A stretch of DNA of 64,000 nt from Batrachochytrium dendrobatidis JAM81 (Eukaryota > Chytridiomycota > Chytridiomycetes > Rhizophydiales). The notes beneath the pieces are model-generated. The model saw only the letters and a list, made by a program, of their open reading frames with translations, was not told the DNA's origin and did not search any database. A program made the translations under genes and the position numbers. Positions 11,374 through 23,577 of the stretch are shown in pieces. The stretch is from positions 558,001-622,000 of the forward strand of contig NW_006281105.1 of the NCBI RefSeq assembly GCF_000203795.2, read 5' to 3'. The stretch's first letter is position 1, and each line of letters opens with the position of its first letter.

Positions 11374-14300
11374 ATGAGTGCAACTGCAAAAGATCTTGTC
11401 GATCGTATACTTGCTGCAAATGATTCTGGAACTAGCTCTTCTCGCACTGCTATTCATGCATTGGTGGATAAAGTCTCCGAGGATCAAGTGAGTGCTTTAA
11501 CTTTGCAGATACCAAGCCATAAGACTCCATGCATACTATTGCTTGTTCAAAAACAATCCTTTTCAATATGTATTCATGCGCTTCTACAATGTGCTAAATT
11601 TCAACAGATTGAACAGGAAATATTGCATTTGTGGATCAATGCAAACTCTAATACAGGAACAGTCCTCTGTCAACTACTAAAAGGTGTAATAAGCTTTCAT
11701 TCTATAACACTCCATCTAGTATTGTCAATATTATTCGGTATTGGTCGATGCCATCCTAACAAAGTCGGAGAACACTTTCAATCTAGTCAAACATAGATCC
11801 ATTCAGAATATTGTTTGGAAACAACTCGTACAATTTTTAGTTAAATCAAACTCGACTCAGAAATATCCCAGTGCGGACGTTTTAATCATGGTCACTAAGA
11901 CTGCAATCAACAATGTAAGTAAGCATGAGATTTACTATTTTAAACAACGATCGTTTAAAATCATACCAACACTGCATTGCTACTTTTAGCTGTCCGAGTT
12001 TGAGCTTGAAAATTGTGTCGAAGGTCTTGCTCAAATAGTCGGAGCATTTCATAAAGCGGTGGTTTTGGATAAAGTCACACTCGAGGTAAATACACTTTCT
12101 TGAGCACAATTTGAAATTGGGTTGAATTTGCATTTTATTCTTGAATGAGTTGTTATTTTTCACAATAATATTGATTTTTAGTCTCACTTATACTGTGTTG
12201 TGGAATTTTATCATCTCTTTATTGCATTTATTTTATTCATTCAATTCAATTTAATCTCGTTTTTACAGCTTATGAGCGCCATGATGGTGATGATTTCAAA
12301 CGTTCGAAAACTTGTACTCGAAGTGGACAGTATAACTGGAGTTTCTGACGAAAATACAGAACCGCGTGGCCAAGAAGCATTTCAAAAAGTATCAGGGTCA
12401 GAATATAAATCTACACTTCTTGGTTGTATTTTTTCAAGCGTATGGCTTCCTGCTTCGGTATGCGATGCTGTGTATATTTGAATTAACAGTTTACTATGCT
12501 TATTTTTACTTACCTATTGCACCAAATCACAAATCCCAATTCGTATTCCTTTTAGAATGCTCTCAATATCATATCCGTTCTCACCGATGTTGAAATGACA
12601 TTTGAAGAAACCAAGATGTTTACTCGGAAAGTTATAGAGTATGTGGGTTTTAATTTCCAGGAAACTATTTTGATGAGCCATGGTTTTTGAATTGATGAAT
12701 GGCTTGTTGGAAACTAAACAGGTGCTTCCCCGCGATTTCTGATCATGACAAACCAAATATTGCACACACACTGATACTGCTGTCTAAAAAGGTGCGGGTG
12801 TCTAAATTTAGTGTAAATTAAGCACATATCCGACTACTTACGTAGATTATTTATAGGGAGAAAAGTCCATGATTTTATCAACGCTTTCCAAAATGCTTTT
12901 TGACTGGTTCTCATCTGTTGGGTAAGTTTAGCTATTTTGTTCAAATAGATACAGTACAACAAAATGGTGCTACTAACATGCGATTGCGGTTAGATCCACA
13001 GAATCGGTTGTTTCGCGTCACATTATTGGGTCGATTTTGACAAATATATCTTTTGCCATACGCAATGATCAGGTAAAAGGTTGAACTCTTGTGTATCTTT
13101 GGCATTCTATCATTTAACCTGTTGATTTAAATCAGAGTCTTTGTGAAGAGTTTACAAAGTGGATACGCAACGATCACACAAGAGTGTTTATCAATTATAA
13201 CTTTGCACTGTTGCTATTGATTGTACATGTGCCTCAGTTTGAAACAGCTGTGAGTGGTTTTGATTTGTCATGGCTTTATTTTTGCAAACATTAGTGCATC
13301 TTATTGAATATACTTTTGATACTGTATGAATAGACTCTGGATCTTATTTTGGCGTCCATGAAAGTATGGCTGGAAGCTGTAGATTGCACTCGTAATATTC
13401 ATTGGCTATCTGGTTAGTCTTGTTTTATTTATAAAAGATTTGAATGTTAATCTAATACACAACTAATCCATCATGTATTTGATAAATGTTTGGTCCAGAT
13501 GTTATGAACATGCACTCATATAATTTTGAGCTGAAAATCGCTACAATGCTTGATCCAGACATTTTTGGCGGATCTGGGGTGACTGATCAGATTGTTTCAG
13601 CTTTACTCAAACTTGGATGTTGCATTTTAGATAGCCCAAATAGTGCCACCAAAAGAAAGGGAGATGCGGTTCAGCAAAAACGGTGAGCCATTTGCAATGT
13701 CTATAACTAAAGCTGTTTGTAATATATAGACCATTGGCTGATGTTTATGTATTGACAATCTAGACTGTCTATGGCCAATACTATACTAGTATCTATTTTC
13801 AAGGTATGAATTTAGACTGAATATATTGCGAAATATGCATGTGCTACCATATTCCATTAACATAAATGTACAGTCGCATGCATATATGCAAAATATTGTA
13901 TTAGAATGTTTATTTGATCGAATGCTATTCAAATCAGATGCATCGATACGAGCCATTGCTGTGTTTGAACAGCTATGTCACGAAAAGACTTTAATGTGCC
14001 AATATTTGACTATGGTTAGTAACGGATTTCACTCACCACTGGTTATCAAAGTATGAATTTAACCTTAAAACCATCTGGTTCAATTCAGATCAAGGAAATG
14101 GTCAACAATATATATGCCATGCCCGAAGATGTCAGAAAAAGGTTTATATCGGCTGTTTCTCCCTTGATTGTGTGTGATCGTTCAATCTTTGACAGCACAA
14201 TGCTTGTTCTCCGAAAAGGATCATTTCAAAGGTAATATTTGAGTTTAATTGTTTTCTGTCAGAATTATATTTTTAAGCAAACCATTTACTATTCAATATT

Positions 14301-17300
14301 GACAGCACTATTGTTTGACTATAGAGAGCTTGCCTTTCGCGAAACCGCATTGAATGGACTCCTAAACCTGCTTGTGAGCATTGACAAACTTGAAAACAAT
14401 TTAGTTCTTGATCATACCACCAAGTTTGAGCTTATTGGTAGGTAGATTTATTGTGTCAAGCATTTGGAATATATATTTAAAAGAGTATCTGTTGTGGATA
14501 TTATAAATAGGCTATTTGCGACGCTTTTTGTCCCAACAAGCGGATATTCGTGACCGACTTTACACTCAAATGTTGAGTATTGTATGTACCAGCCCATCAC
14601 TGACTGATACAATTTTAAGTATTGTTTGGACTCAGGTACATTATCATTACAAATCAAGCATGCCGTAAAATGCATTGTTTTCAACTTATTATTTTTAAAT
14701 AGTTATCACAATATCTAGAGCCAAATGGAGAAGGACTGAAATTCGATCTTTGCTATTCGAAAAAGCAACGCACTATAGAGATTATAGGTAGCATGACTTG
14801 ATTGTCTGAATGATATAAGAAATGTTACTGACTATAATGTGAATCGCGTTACGACTTTAGAACCACTTGGAGTTTTATTTCATACTTTGAGTGTTATTTT
14901 GTCCAAAGAATCGGCACTATCAAACACAAGTGATATCGAACATGCAGCAATGATGGGTACTTTGTTGCGTGTCATTGGTACTTTTACAAAACTTCATCTT
15001 GAGGATCTTCCTCTTGAAGAAATGAAAATGCCAAGCAATGTTGAGATTGATTCTGATGAATTGGAGAATCGTCAGCTTAGACTTCAAATGATGATTGGTG
15101 TTTATGAGGTAACTATATCTTGTATTAGTTTTGTTTTTATTTATTTTGATTTGAAATGTTTTACTGTATCAACTGGATTGCTAAAAATAATTTTTGGTGA
15201 TAGGCAATGCTGGGTCACTGTTTTCTACATGGCGACGGACTAGACGAATGGTCAGAGTTTGTGGTTAGTCTATTCAAGCGACTCCGTGAACTTAAAGGCG
15301 TTCAAAAAGATTTTTTTTCAAAAAGTAGTATTTTATTTGCAATTGTCTTTATATTGGCTCATTAAGCAGTCTAGCATTTAAAATCATGCTAAATAATAGA
15401 TAGATTCGGGTACAAGGAAAAACGCGTTCCATGTGTATTATCGTTTCAAATATGTGCACCGATTATTTGCAAGATTTTTGAAAGCAGTCATAGTAGCAGT
15501 GAAATGGGCATTTTTATTTTTGCTGCAGCCAGTAACCAACTGAATTTGGTATGTTTGCTTTCTTTATTATCAAAAGTGTATGTTTAAAAGTACTACTTAC
15601 CAAATCTCAATAGATGTCCAAAGACCTTTCAACTTTCAACAATGACAACTTTTTCACGGAAAGTAAATGTATGGCAAATATAATATATCGGACATTTTTG
15701 TCAGAGGGAGCTCAAATCGTCAAATGTGACAAGGTGGATTTTAAAATGGTTTAAAAGTGCTGTTTTTGAACAATATAGATTGCTAATAATTCTTGTTTTT
15801 TGGGAAACGATGATAACAAAAAATTGACAGAAATTGCTTATTCTTGCAATAGACTGTTTTGAGCGATGTTATACTGCCATTCACTTGGCCATGGAATCAC
15901 GTTTGAGTGCATGGCTTACGTATGTCTTGGGTCTAGACCAGGATGAAAATGAGACTATAAACACGGATAATAGCACCGCAACTCAAGACTCATTAACACT
16001 TGGCGTTTCTTCCTTGAGCGCTCTTAAAGTAAATACTTTTGATCTGCAATGTATTTGAAGCGGTTTGAATTGAAACTGAGTTTGTTTTCATGTAGATACC
16101 ATTGAAAGAATTACTTGCACATGGATCATATTCAAAACAAGCGCTGGCATTATTCCGTTGCATTTCATTACTGCTCAAAAAATTTCCTGTTGGCACCAAT
16201 ACTATTAAAGAGTGGTTGATGCTAACCATCTTTCGGCAATCAATTGTTGACGTTAACATGATCAAAGAAGTGTTTGAATTGTTTCTTCAAAATACGTGTC
16301 TTGAAAACGATTCCGCATTGGTATGAGTTTATAGTTGACTGTTGTTGGTTAGTCATTACTTTTTATTGAATAGCGACTAACTATTTAAACCATTGCCACT
16401 CTAGCTTCAGAAAATATTGACAGAAACGGCTCGAGAATTTGGGGAAATTGTTATAGATGAAGACTTGAATGAAGACGAGCAGCCACAACTGGAGTTCCCG
16501 ATTGTCTGTCAGGAAACGTACGTTGGTATATGTATTTTGTGGATTGTGATATGGAATGCCGTTTGATTCTTGTTTTAACAGTGTGACAATGGGCTTTTAG
16601 AGCAACGCCTATATCGATGTGTATACTTGGATTTTTAGAAACGTCATTAGAGCAGATAGAATGGTGTTTTGTTCATTGCACATCTTTTTCTGCCGAACCA
16701 GAAATGATCGAGGCTTCGCTAAATGAGCGGCTCATGAGTCGCTTTGTAAAAATGATTACCATGATAGGCGAACTTGAAAATGCGTGTGTTCCAGTAGTTG
16801 TTTCTGACCTTTTACTCCGGTGTATTGCAAAAACATACCGATTACTTACAATTATTACAAAAATGGTAATCCATTACTCGAGCGTATTTTATCAATATCC
16901 GGTTCGAATGCTCAAATCATTGTTTCTCATGTGTAATTCTTTTCAGAGATTAAAGGATGTGTCATCTCATCTTTCTCCAGGCTTCATTCAGCTTGTCAAA
17001 ACAGCGTCTGTAGGCTTAACTCAACGGCTTTACTCTCTTATTCCATATCTGCAACAGCGTGATGGGGAACTATTGCAAACTAAAAAGAAGAACAAGGAAA
17101 AACAGCAGCTTGGAAGTGATACTAAAATGATTCCAAATGTAATTTACCATATTGAGCAATACGAACGCCATTTGATTCAGTTGAGCAAGCGGAGCAAAGT
17201 TGATTTAGGACATTTTATCAAGGTAGAATTGGTTAAATTATATATATTTACTTTCAGAATAAGGATATGTGTGATGAGACTGCTATTCGTTCTTTCAAAG

Positions 17301-17478
17301 CGAAAAGATTATTCCACATGTGTTGAACTGACGTTGCATCTGAATGGTTTGAAACTACGACTTTGATTAGCGATCTACTGCGCGCGATTTTCGAATTCAA
17401 ATCAAGAATATTGAAGTGCAAGACAAGGAGCACGAGACTATCTCGCAAGCAAAACGAGCTCGCTTAGCCGAATCATGA
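11374..17478 (+). CDS. FANCI: Fanconi anaemia group I protein (FANCI), spliced
   Basis: FANCI pairs with FANCD2 to clamp DNA at interstrand crosslinks in the nucleus. It is a long, helical-repeat protein spread over many exons. The clearest family marks are VLRKGSFQRELAFRETA and GLLNLL (about 14205-14380), RRFLSQQADIRDRLY (about 14520-14570), and the C-terminal MIPNVIYHIEQYERHLIQLS with KRSKVDLGHFIK (about 17130-17222), spliced to RSTARDFRIQIKN (from 17371). These align without gaps to what I recall of human FANCI. At the residue matching human Lys523, the monoubiquitination site, the codon is GAA (14341-14343, Glu). The SQ-rich cluster just after it in vertebrates is not visible. The tail KRARLAES could be nuclear-localising. 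Stop TGA 17476-17478 overlaps the convergent GPI11 stop. Identity is strong; some exon ends are approximate. Confidence 0.9.
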
Positions 17479-18293
17479 AACCAGCCAATGAATCAGTTGG
17501 CTTGAAAAGAATATCAATTGACCGGAAAGCAATCCTCCGATCATGGGAAGTGGATATTTTTGGTAGTCTTTTTGCCAGTCAAGTGGGAAAATGAATGCTC
17601 CAAACCATCCTCCCAAGACAGTCATTGAAAATCTCCAAAGAGTTTGTTTTTCTTGAAGGGTTAGATTGACGCTTAAGAGTTAAAAATGTCATTCAAATGT
17701 CAGCTATTTTGGACTTGGTATGATAAAAACATGTGGCCAAGATGCATTGTACCTAGATGATGTGTTGGTAAACAGTTTATAGAGTACTGATGAGGTTGAT
17801 GGATTTACCAGAGCAGCGGTATACAGCGATACTAATAATGTTCGATCTGTCCAGCTACAAAAATATGACAATGAACAGATTCAATATTTAAGCAATTGGA
17901 TAATCACCCGTAGCAAGCAAAAACAACATACAGCAGCAGTGGAGCACCGAATCCAATGCATAGTATATAAAACAGGATAGTGTTTCCTACAACTCCAATA
18001 GCATTCTATTCGAGCAATCAACCCAACATGAGTAATCATTGACTGGATCTGAACAACAATATTTAATGTCATGACTAGATTACCTTTAAAACCAAGTCAA
18101 ACCAGGAGTTGGACTGTTTACTATTTTTGTATTCTTGTATATGGAGAGTAGGGAAGACAGTCAAGCGACCCAATAGCATTATCAGCACAATAAAGAAAAG
18201 TCCTTTGCTAGGATTCTGCAACAATTCAATCTCGGGTGAGCCAAGAATAGTAACTAGAGCACTAAATGCAGTAAACACAACTTCGCTCATCAT
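17473..18293 (-). CDS. GPI11: GPI-anchor ethanolamine-phosphate transferase subunit, PIG-F/Gpi11
   Basis: PIG-F/Gpi11 is an ER multi-spanning partner of the enzymes that add ethanolamine phosphate to GPI anchors. The first exon (ATG 18293) encodes hydrophobic helices, including SKGLFFIVLIMLLGRLTV. A later exon has NAIGVVGNTILFYILCIGFG and GAPLLLYVVF. The last exon (about 17640-17473) reads TVLGGWFGAFIFPLDWQKDY, then YPLPMIGGLLSGQLIFF, matching the family's hallmark 'GAWxGAxPIPLDWD...W' followed by a glycine-rich helix. Stop TGA is at 17475-17473, inside the same TCATGA hexamer that ends FANCI on the other strand. It shares a 128-bp divergent promoter with the methyltransferase gene. Confidence 0.85.
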
Positions 18294-18421
18294 CTTGACT
18301 TATATTCTGCAGTGCAATCAACTAGATTTAAATATTGAATTCATCAAAATCAAAATCGGGTTTTCTTGTTGCTCAGCAAACTCGAGTGTTTTCTAAACCA
18401 ACTCGTTATTCCACTGCAACC

Positions 18422-19160
18422 ATGTCAATGCTGGATGTTCTGCCAGAAAACAATGAATCTTATGGCACACAGGACTACTGGGAAGATCGCTATGTACAGT
18501 AAGAGAGCAATGTCTTGTTCAATAGTGGACTCTGTCTACATCCATGATTGACATTCGTTGTATTAATACATGTCCATTCATTGAAATGATTGACCATGTA
18601 GTGAAGAGCAGACAACATTTGACTGGTTTAAGGGGTTTGACGATATACAGGACACTTTTACAAAAGTTTTGGTTAATAAAACTGGCAGAATTTTACACTT
18701 GGGATGTGGTAACAGCAGATTAGGAGAGGATCTCTACAAGGCTGGATGGACTCATATTGTCAATGTAGATTATTCTCCAGCCGTGATCGACACCATGACA
18801 AAACGATGCAGCGAGTTGCTTGGTATGACATGGGATGTCGCAGATGTGTTCAAATTGGATCAAGTATATCCTGCTCAGTCATTCGAGTATGCAATTGATA
18901 AAGGAACACTAGATGCTTTATTGACTCGCAAGCACGATCCTTGGAATCCACCTCCAGATCTGTGCCAAGATATTTCAAACTATATTTCTCAAGTTTCTCG
19001 GATGCTTTCATCTGGTGGAATTTTACTGCATATCACTTTTGCTCAACCACATTTTAGGAAACGCTTTTTGGAGATTCCAGAGTTTAAAGTGTCGACATTG
19101 ACACTCGAGGGAAAAGGCGGAGGATTCGAGTACTTTGCCTATGTTTGCCAAAAGATCTGA
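18422..19160 (+). CDS. eEF1A-lysine methyltransferase-like SAM enzyme (EEF1AKMT4 type)
   Basis: A class I SAM-dependent methyltransferase. Exon 1 (ATG 18422) encodes MSMLDVLPENNESYGTQDYW plus EDRY; exon 2 begins near 18600 with EEQTTFDWFKGFDDI. The SAM-binding motif I is ILHLGCGNSRLGEDLY, followed by acidic motif NVDYSPAVID and the post-motif DKGTLDALL, then FAQPHFRKRF near the end. The order and spacing match human EEF1AKMT4 (the domain also fused to ECE2), which methylates eEF1A Lys36. The substrate here is inferred by homology. The protein ends YFAYVCQKI at 19160. No targeting signal is evident, so it is likely cytosolic. Confidence 0.85.
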
Positions 19161-19364
19161 TGGCAATTCTTGCAAGTTTTTAAATATATAAATGCCACCT
19201 GCATCCATCATGAAAATTTTATATTACATATTGACTGTATACTCGATGATATTGCAATCAAACTCGGAATTATAAAAATTACAGACTAATGCAATTCGCA
19301 TGTAGTTATAGTTCAAACACTTACTTTGATTCAAGCCCAAATAATTAAAATGTAACTAATGCAT

Positions 19365-20974
19365 TTATTTAGACAACACTTTATCAATAGCAGCTGAAAT
19401 ACATCGAAAGTTGTAATCAATAAGTCCTTGTCTGTCAAAATTTTCCTCTCGTAATAACGTCACTAACACCAAGTGTCTATTGCATTGAAAAAATACAACC
19501 CATTTAAAGTCGAAATAGACAAAAGAAATGAGTCAATAGTATTATGAATGCAGGATATTGATAGATTGACATGGCAGCAACACTCAACTGGTTTACACGA
19601 CGTAGATAAAGTGCCATGCCATTGTTAAGCCGAATACTTGCATACGATTCAACTTGATAGTTATCGTCACCAAGTGGATTTACTCGTCGAAGTGGCGAAT
19701 TGGGTTGTTCAGGAGATTGTGTTGATGATGCTACTGAACCTTGCACAGTTGCTCCAGAATATATACTTGAAATGTCAAGTACAACATCAATCATGTCGCT
19801 GCATAGTTCATATGATTGCATATCAACAGGTGAACTATCTGTCGCAATATATATTTTAGATGCCATGTCAAACAAAAATGCTTTTTCAATTCCCGTATTC
19901 TATAGTAAAAACAGTCATTAGCATTCAATCCACTCTTCAACCAACGATTAGTTGAACAATTATAAATTCCTACAGAGCAAAGCATGTTTAGCAAATTCTC
20001 TAGTGTCGCCAGCTGTGGAATAAGCTTTTGAATGACTTTTGAAAATGCTTCAAACACCGAATGGTCATAGATAGATGTGAGATGAAAACTGAGATTTGCA
20101 GCGTTAACACCAACATCTCCAAGATCGTCGTAGAGCCGCTGGTAAATATCTCGCTTTGTTTCTACCCCAATTTTCAAATATTAGATTCATACTGCCAACT
20201 ACAAAGCCAAATGATAAAAATACCTATTTTGTGATCATCAGATAATCCATCTACTTTATGAACAAAAATTTCAAATGATATATCGGGATTGATTCTGAAT
20301 GCCTTGAATATTGTACTATGTAGTCTCTCAAGTGCTTCTAAATAATCATCCTAAAAACCGTTACAACTCGATGCATTAGCCTACTTGAGTGGATCGAGAT
20401 CCAACATTGGAATATCTATTACCTGAGCATCAACAACAAACATGACTGCTCCGCATTGCTGGAATAAAAGCACAGGGTCAAACGAAGGATCGCATACATC
20501 CACATGGCCAGGAAAATCCCACAACTGTAAATCCAGAAAAGGGAGAATGTCGTATCTGGAGACTACAGTGGTTGATTCTAGAAAAATGGTTTCGTTTGGT
20601 GGCATTTTGTGAAAGACAACATTGAGAATACTGGATTTTCCACTCCTGCAGTAGATTCAACGATATAATTTCCGTGGATATTAGCAGTTGGCAAAGTAAT
20701 ATTCTGAGACGGATCTACCTGTTTAGACACCAATGATATACCTCCGAAGTCCAATGATAAGGAGTCTAGGCTTGTTGGCAACTCCAGAGCTTGCTAAAGG
20801 TGTTTCTATGGAAGATCCAAAGATTTGACCAGGAATTGTAGAAGATGCAGACTGCGATTTAGCAGATGCTATATCTGAAGAACCATACCTAATGTTAACA
20901 GAAACATGGCTGTTAAAGAACAGCTCTGTAGCCATAGATGAACCAATGATTGGCAGTTTCAAAAAGTAATCCAT
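19365..20974 (-). CDS. GTR2: RagC/Gtr2-type small GTPase of the TORC1 pathway
   Basis: Rag GTPases form RagA-RagC heterodimers on the vacuole or lysosome and signal amino-acid status to TORC1. ATG 20974 begins a Ser-rich extension of about 60 residues before [11 protein letters not shown], spliced to [19 protein letters not shown] (G1 and switch I). Then come WDFPGHVDV (G3), [19 protein letters not shown] (G4, HKVD as in RagC) and the roadblock-like C-terminal domain with [19 protein letters not shown]. The frame would stop at 19504 if unspliced, but an intron with donor GTTGAG after LYLRRVNQ and an acceptor ending CAATAG restores [20 protein letters not shown] and [16 protein letters not shown], ending at TAA 19367-19365. 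That tail matches human RagC well. The donor is not the usual GTAAG. Confidence 0.9.
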
Positions 20975-21414
20975 TGGCCACAACAGTGGTGATATTCACA
21001 TATTTTTTATTTTAGCAATCCATGAGAATAGCCAGACCGGTTCGACTCACATCGTCCTGCTCTGCTGTATTCAAGTTCAATTGTTGGTCAAGTTTTTGTT
21101 TGGGCAAATTTTTGTGTTTGATTGAATTTTGGCTGTTTTTGGCCAAATCCAATTAAAGTTTGGTCAAAAATTGCTTGTTTTTCATTCAGTTTTGAAACTT
21201 GGCGTCAGCAGCGAGTCTCGACTGAGATTAAACTCGAAATCAGTGATTAGAATCACTGGAATTTTATTGATTTCTCGTCACATTCAAAAAGCTGTATAGC
21301 ATCTGGGTGAAGGGATCCATCCCAAATAGTACACAACTGCTATTATCAAAACACTCTCAAGGCCTGAAAGAGTATGCAAAGCGATGAAGATGGATTGCTA
21401 CAAAACCATCCTAG
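20975..21414. promoter_or_regulatory. RagC promoter region with repeated TTGG(C/T)CAA motifs
   Basis: This 440-bp stretch lies upstream of RagC (minus strand) and downstream of the NAM8-like stop codon. Between about 21072 and 21175 it holds several related words: TTGGTCAAG, TTTGGGCAAAT, TTTTTGGCCAAAT and TTTGGTCAAAAA. The same TTTGGCCAAA palindrome occurs in the NAM8/SCI1 promoter at 23510-23535 and in a tandem repeat near 55780. No coding exon was seen. Confidence 0.4.
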
Positions 21415-23441
21415 TCACTCTGTAGAATGGGCTAAATCTTCTGCTGCTGCTGCAACTACAACAGGACTCATTCCTTCCCAGTGGGTATATTCTCCATTTT
21501 CAGTCGTATATTGTGTGGGCATATCGGAATAGGATGCACTTGAGCAGGGTGACGATTTAAACTCCACAGCGAGTTCATGTATCCGTTGATCTTCTTTTCG
21601 GTTGAAATAAGATACTTGTCCGGTGACTGGATCTATATACTGATATCCATGTGTACTGGAAGAATGCACAGGCATATATGCAATCATGCCGTGAGGAAGG
21701 TGTGGTGGTTGTTGAGGGGGTGATTCTGAATGAACAGAAGAGCCCTGCATTTGTGGTGGCATTTGCAATGGTGTGACTGGAGCATGTATCAATTGTGAGG
21801 CAGATGGCATGTATTGAGGAGCACCAAATTGGGATTGTATTAAACCATATGCAGGCAGATGCTGCATGTGTGAATGTGTCGAGTTGCCTCGTTGAGATCT
21901 CCCCCACGATAAACGTAGTGCAGATCCACCTAGATATGAATATATTCGTGAACCCCCAATCAAAAGGTCAATCCATGTGCTAGTATTAAGCCTTTTTCAA
22001 AGTAGCCAAACCCGTACCTATAACTTTGCCATCCATTTCTTGGATGGCCATTTCAGCAGATTGCCGATGTATAAACTGGACAAATCCGCATCTTTTTCCA
22101 AAAGGAATCTTGGTATATACGATTTCGCCAAAAGGTAAAAAGTGCTTTCGCAAGTCATCGTTGGTCATGGTAGCAGGCAATGCTCCAATAAAAATAGTCG
22201 AGTTGGTGGGATCGTTTCCCCCAAGATGCTGATGCATATATACAGGCTGTCGATAAATCATATGGGCGGAATTAGGGATCATTGCACCAGAAGCATCCAT
22301 ATAGGATGGGGGGATAGGGTAGTATCCTGGCATTCCGTGACCATTTGATCCAAGTGCCTTATGTTTTGGAGTAGCAATTGAAACACGTACAGGGCGAGAG
22401 CCAATCATTTGGCCTTGAAGGTCGACAAGTGACTGTTGCTGATCAGCCTCGGATCCAAACCGAACAAATCCATAGCCTTTTGGAGATCCAGTAGTGGGAT
22501 CTATGACTACTCTGGCTGATTTAACAGAGGGATATCGTTCATGAAATACTTGCTATAGCGGGAAAACAATGAGCAAGCGCATTTTGTAACTTGACAGAAA
22601 CCATGTGATTCCAACACTACATTGAAAACGTACCATTAACAAAATATCATTGATTTCGTGTGCCAGATCACCAACAAATATAGAAAACTCGGGCCTGTCA
22701 AGTTGAAAAGTTGGGTGAAGTAAAGCATCAGTTAATAAGCAACTCAGACACAAGTACTCCAAAACACACATGTAGTTGATGCAACAATAAACCCAAAACA
22801 CAGAACGTACAAAGGAGATAGGCCACCGCCAAAAGCCCAATTTAGCTTGAAAAAACAATGAGTGCCAGGGATTAAAGTGCCGTTAACCAACTCTAATAGT
22901 TTAGCTGCTACGTCAGATGATGAAAATTCAACAAAGCAATAGCCTGCTAGGGATCTAATCATAGATAAAGAATACGTGTATGAACATACAACCGGAAAAC
23001 TCATGGATGCAATGTAAAGCAATAAGATACCCTGTAGACTTGTCTTTGATCATTTTAACAGTGACAGATTCACCCAGCAATCTCCTAATATCAAGAGAGG
23101 TTGTAAGTGACTCCACAGCAAGTCAAACGCGTGATGGTATAAACAGAAAAGCCAATACACTGAATGAATGCAAAGCGATCATTCATGTAGGTTTGAACTG
23201 GAATAAACTTGATTCAATAGTTTGCTGCTGGATTCTTTTCATTTACAAGATGTGTAGCAGATGCATTCACTACAAAACTCGCAATTCATTCCTGCCTGGA
23301 ATCTAATAGCATTCTCCCTGTTCATTTCAAACCCATAGCTATTTACCATGTCTGTCTAATAAAGTGTTCGTCCATCCATGGCAAAAGGTCGCCCATCCAC
23401 AGAGTGCTTCCACCAGACGATTCGGGTCTTGAGTGTTCCAT
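21415..23441 (-). CDS. NAM8: three-RRM RNA-binding protein, NAM8/TIA-1 type
   Basis: Predicted nuclear pre-mRNA binding protein of the NAM8/NGR1/TIA-1 group, which in yeast joins U1 snRNP to help weak 5' splice sites. ATG 23441 starts MEHSRPESSGGSTLWMGDLL, the family's RRM1 opening 'TLWMGDLEPWMDE', split by introns before GYCFVEFSSSDVAAKLLELV (about 22940). RRM2 begins RPEFSIFVGDLAHEI (about 22690) and contains GYGFVRFGSEADQQQ. RRM3 carries STIFIGALPATMT and CGFVQFIHRQSAEMAIQEMD (about 22200-22030), then ALRLSWGRSQ after an intron. The C-terminus is Gln/Pro/His-rich and ends AAAAEDLAHSTE. An upstream in-frame Met at 23606 would run into the divergent gene, so I prefer 23441. Confidence 0.9.
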
Positions 23442-23577
23442 TGTCAGGATGTGTAAGCCAGTTGGATAACAGCCAAACAAGGGGTTAACAAAACCAAAAC
23501 CCATTTTGGCCAAATTTGGTTTGGCCAAATTAGTTGGCCTAATTTTCGGCATAAACTTGGCCATTTCTTTACTAGAC
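23442..23577. promoter_or_regulatory. 136-bp divergent promoter with TTTGGCCAAA repeats
   Basis: The NAM8-like (minus) and SCI1-like (plus) start codons are 136 bp apart. Between 23501 and 23565 the sequence contains TTTTGGCCAAAT, TTTGGCCAAAT, AGTTGGCCTAA and ACTTGGCCATT, four copies of a TTGGCC core. The first two are perfect TTTGGCCAAA palindromes. This resembles a cluster of binding sites; the factor is unknown. Confidence 0.45.
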
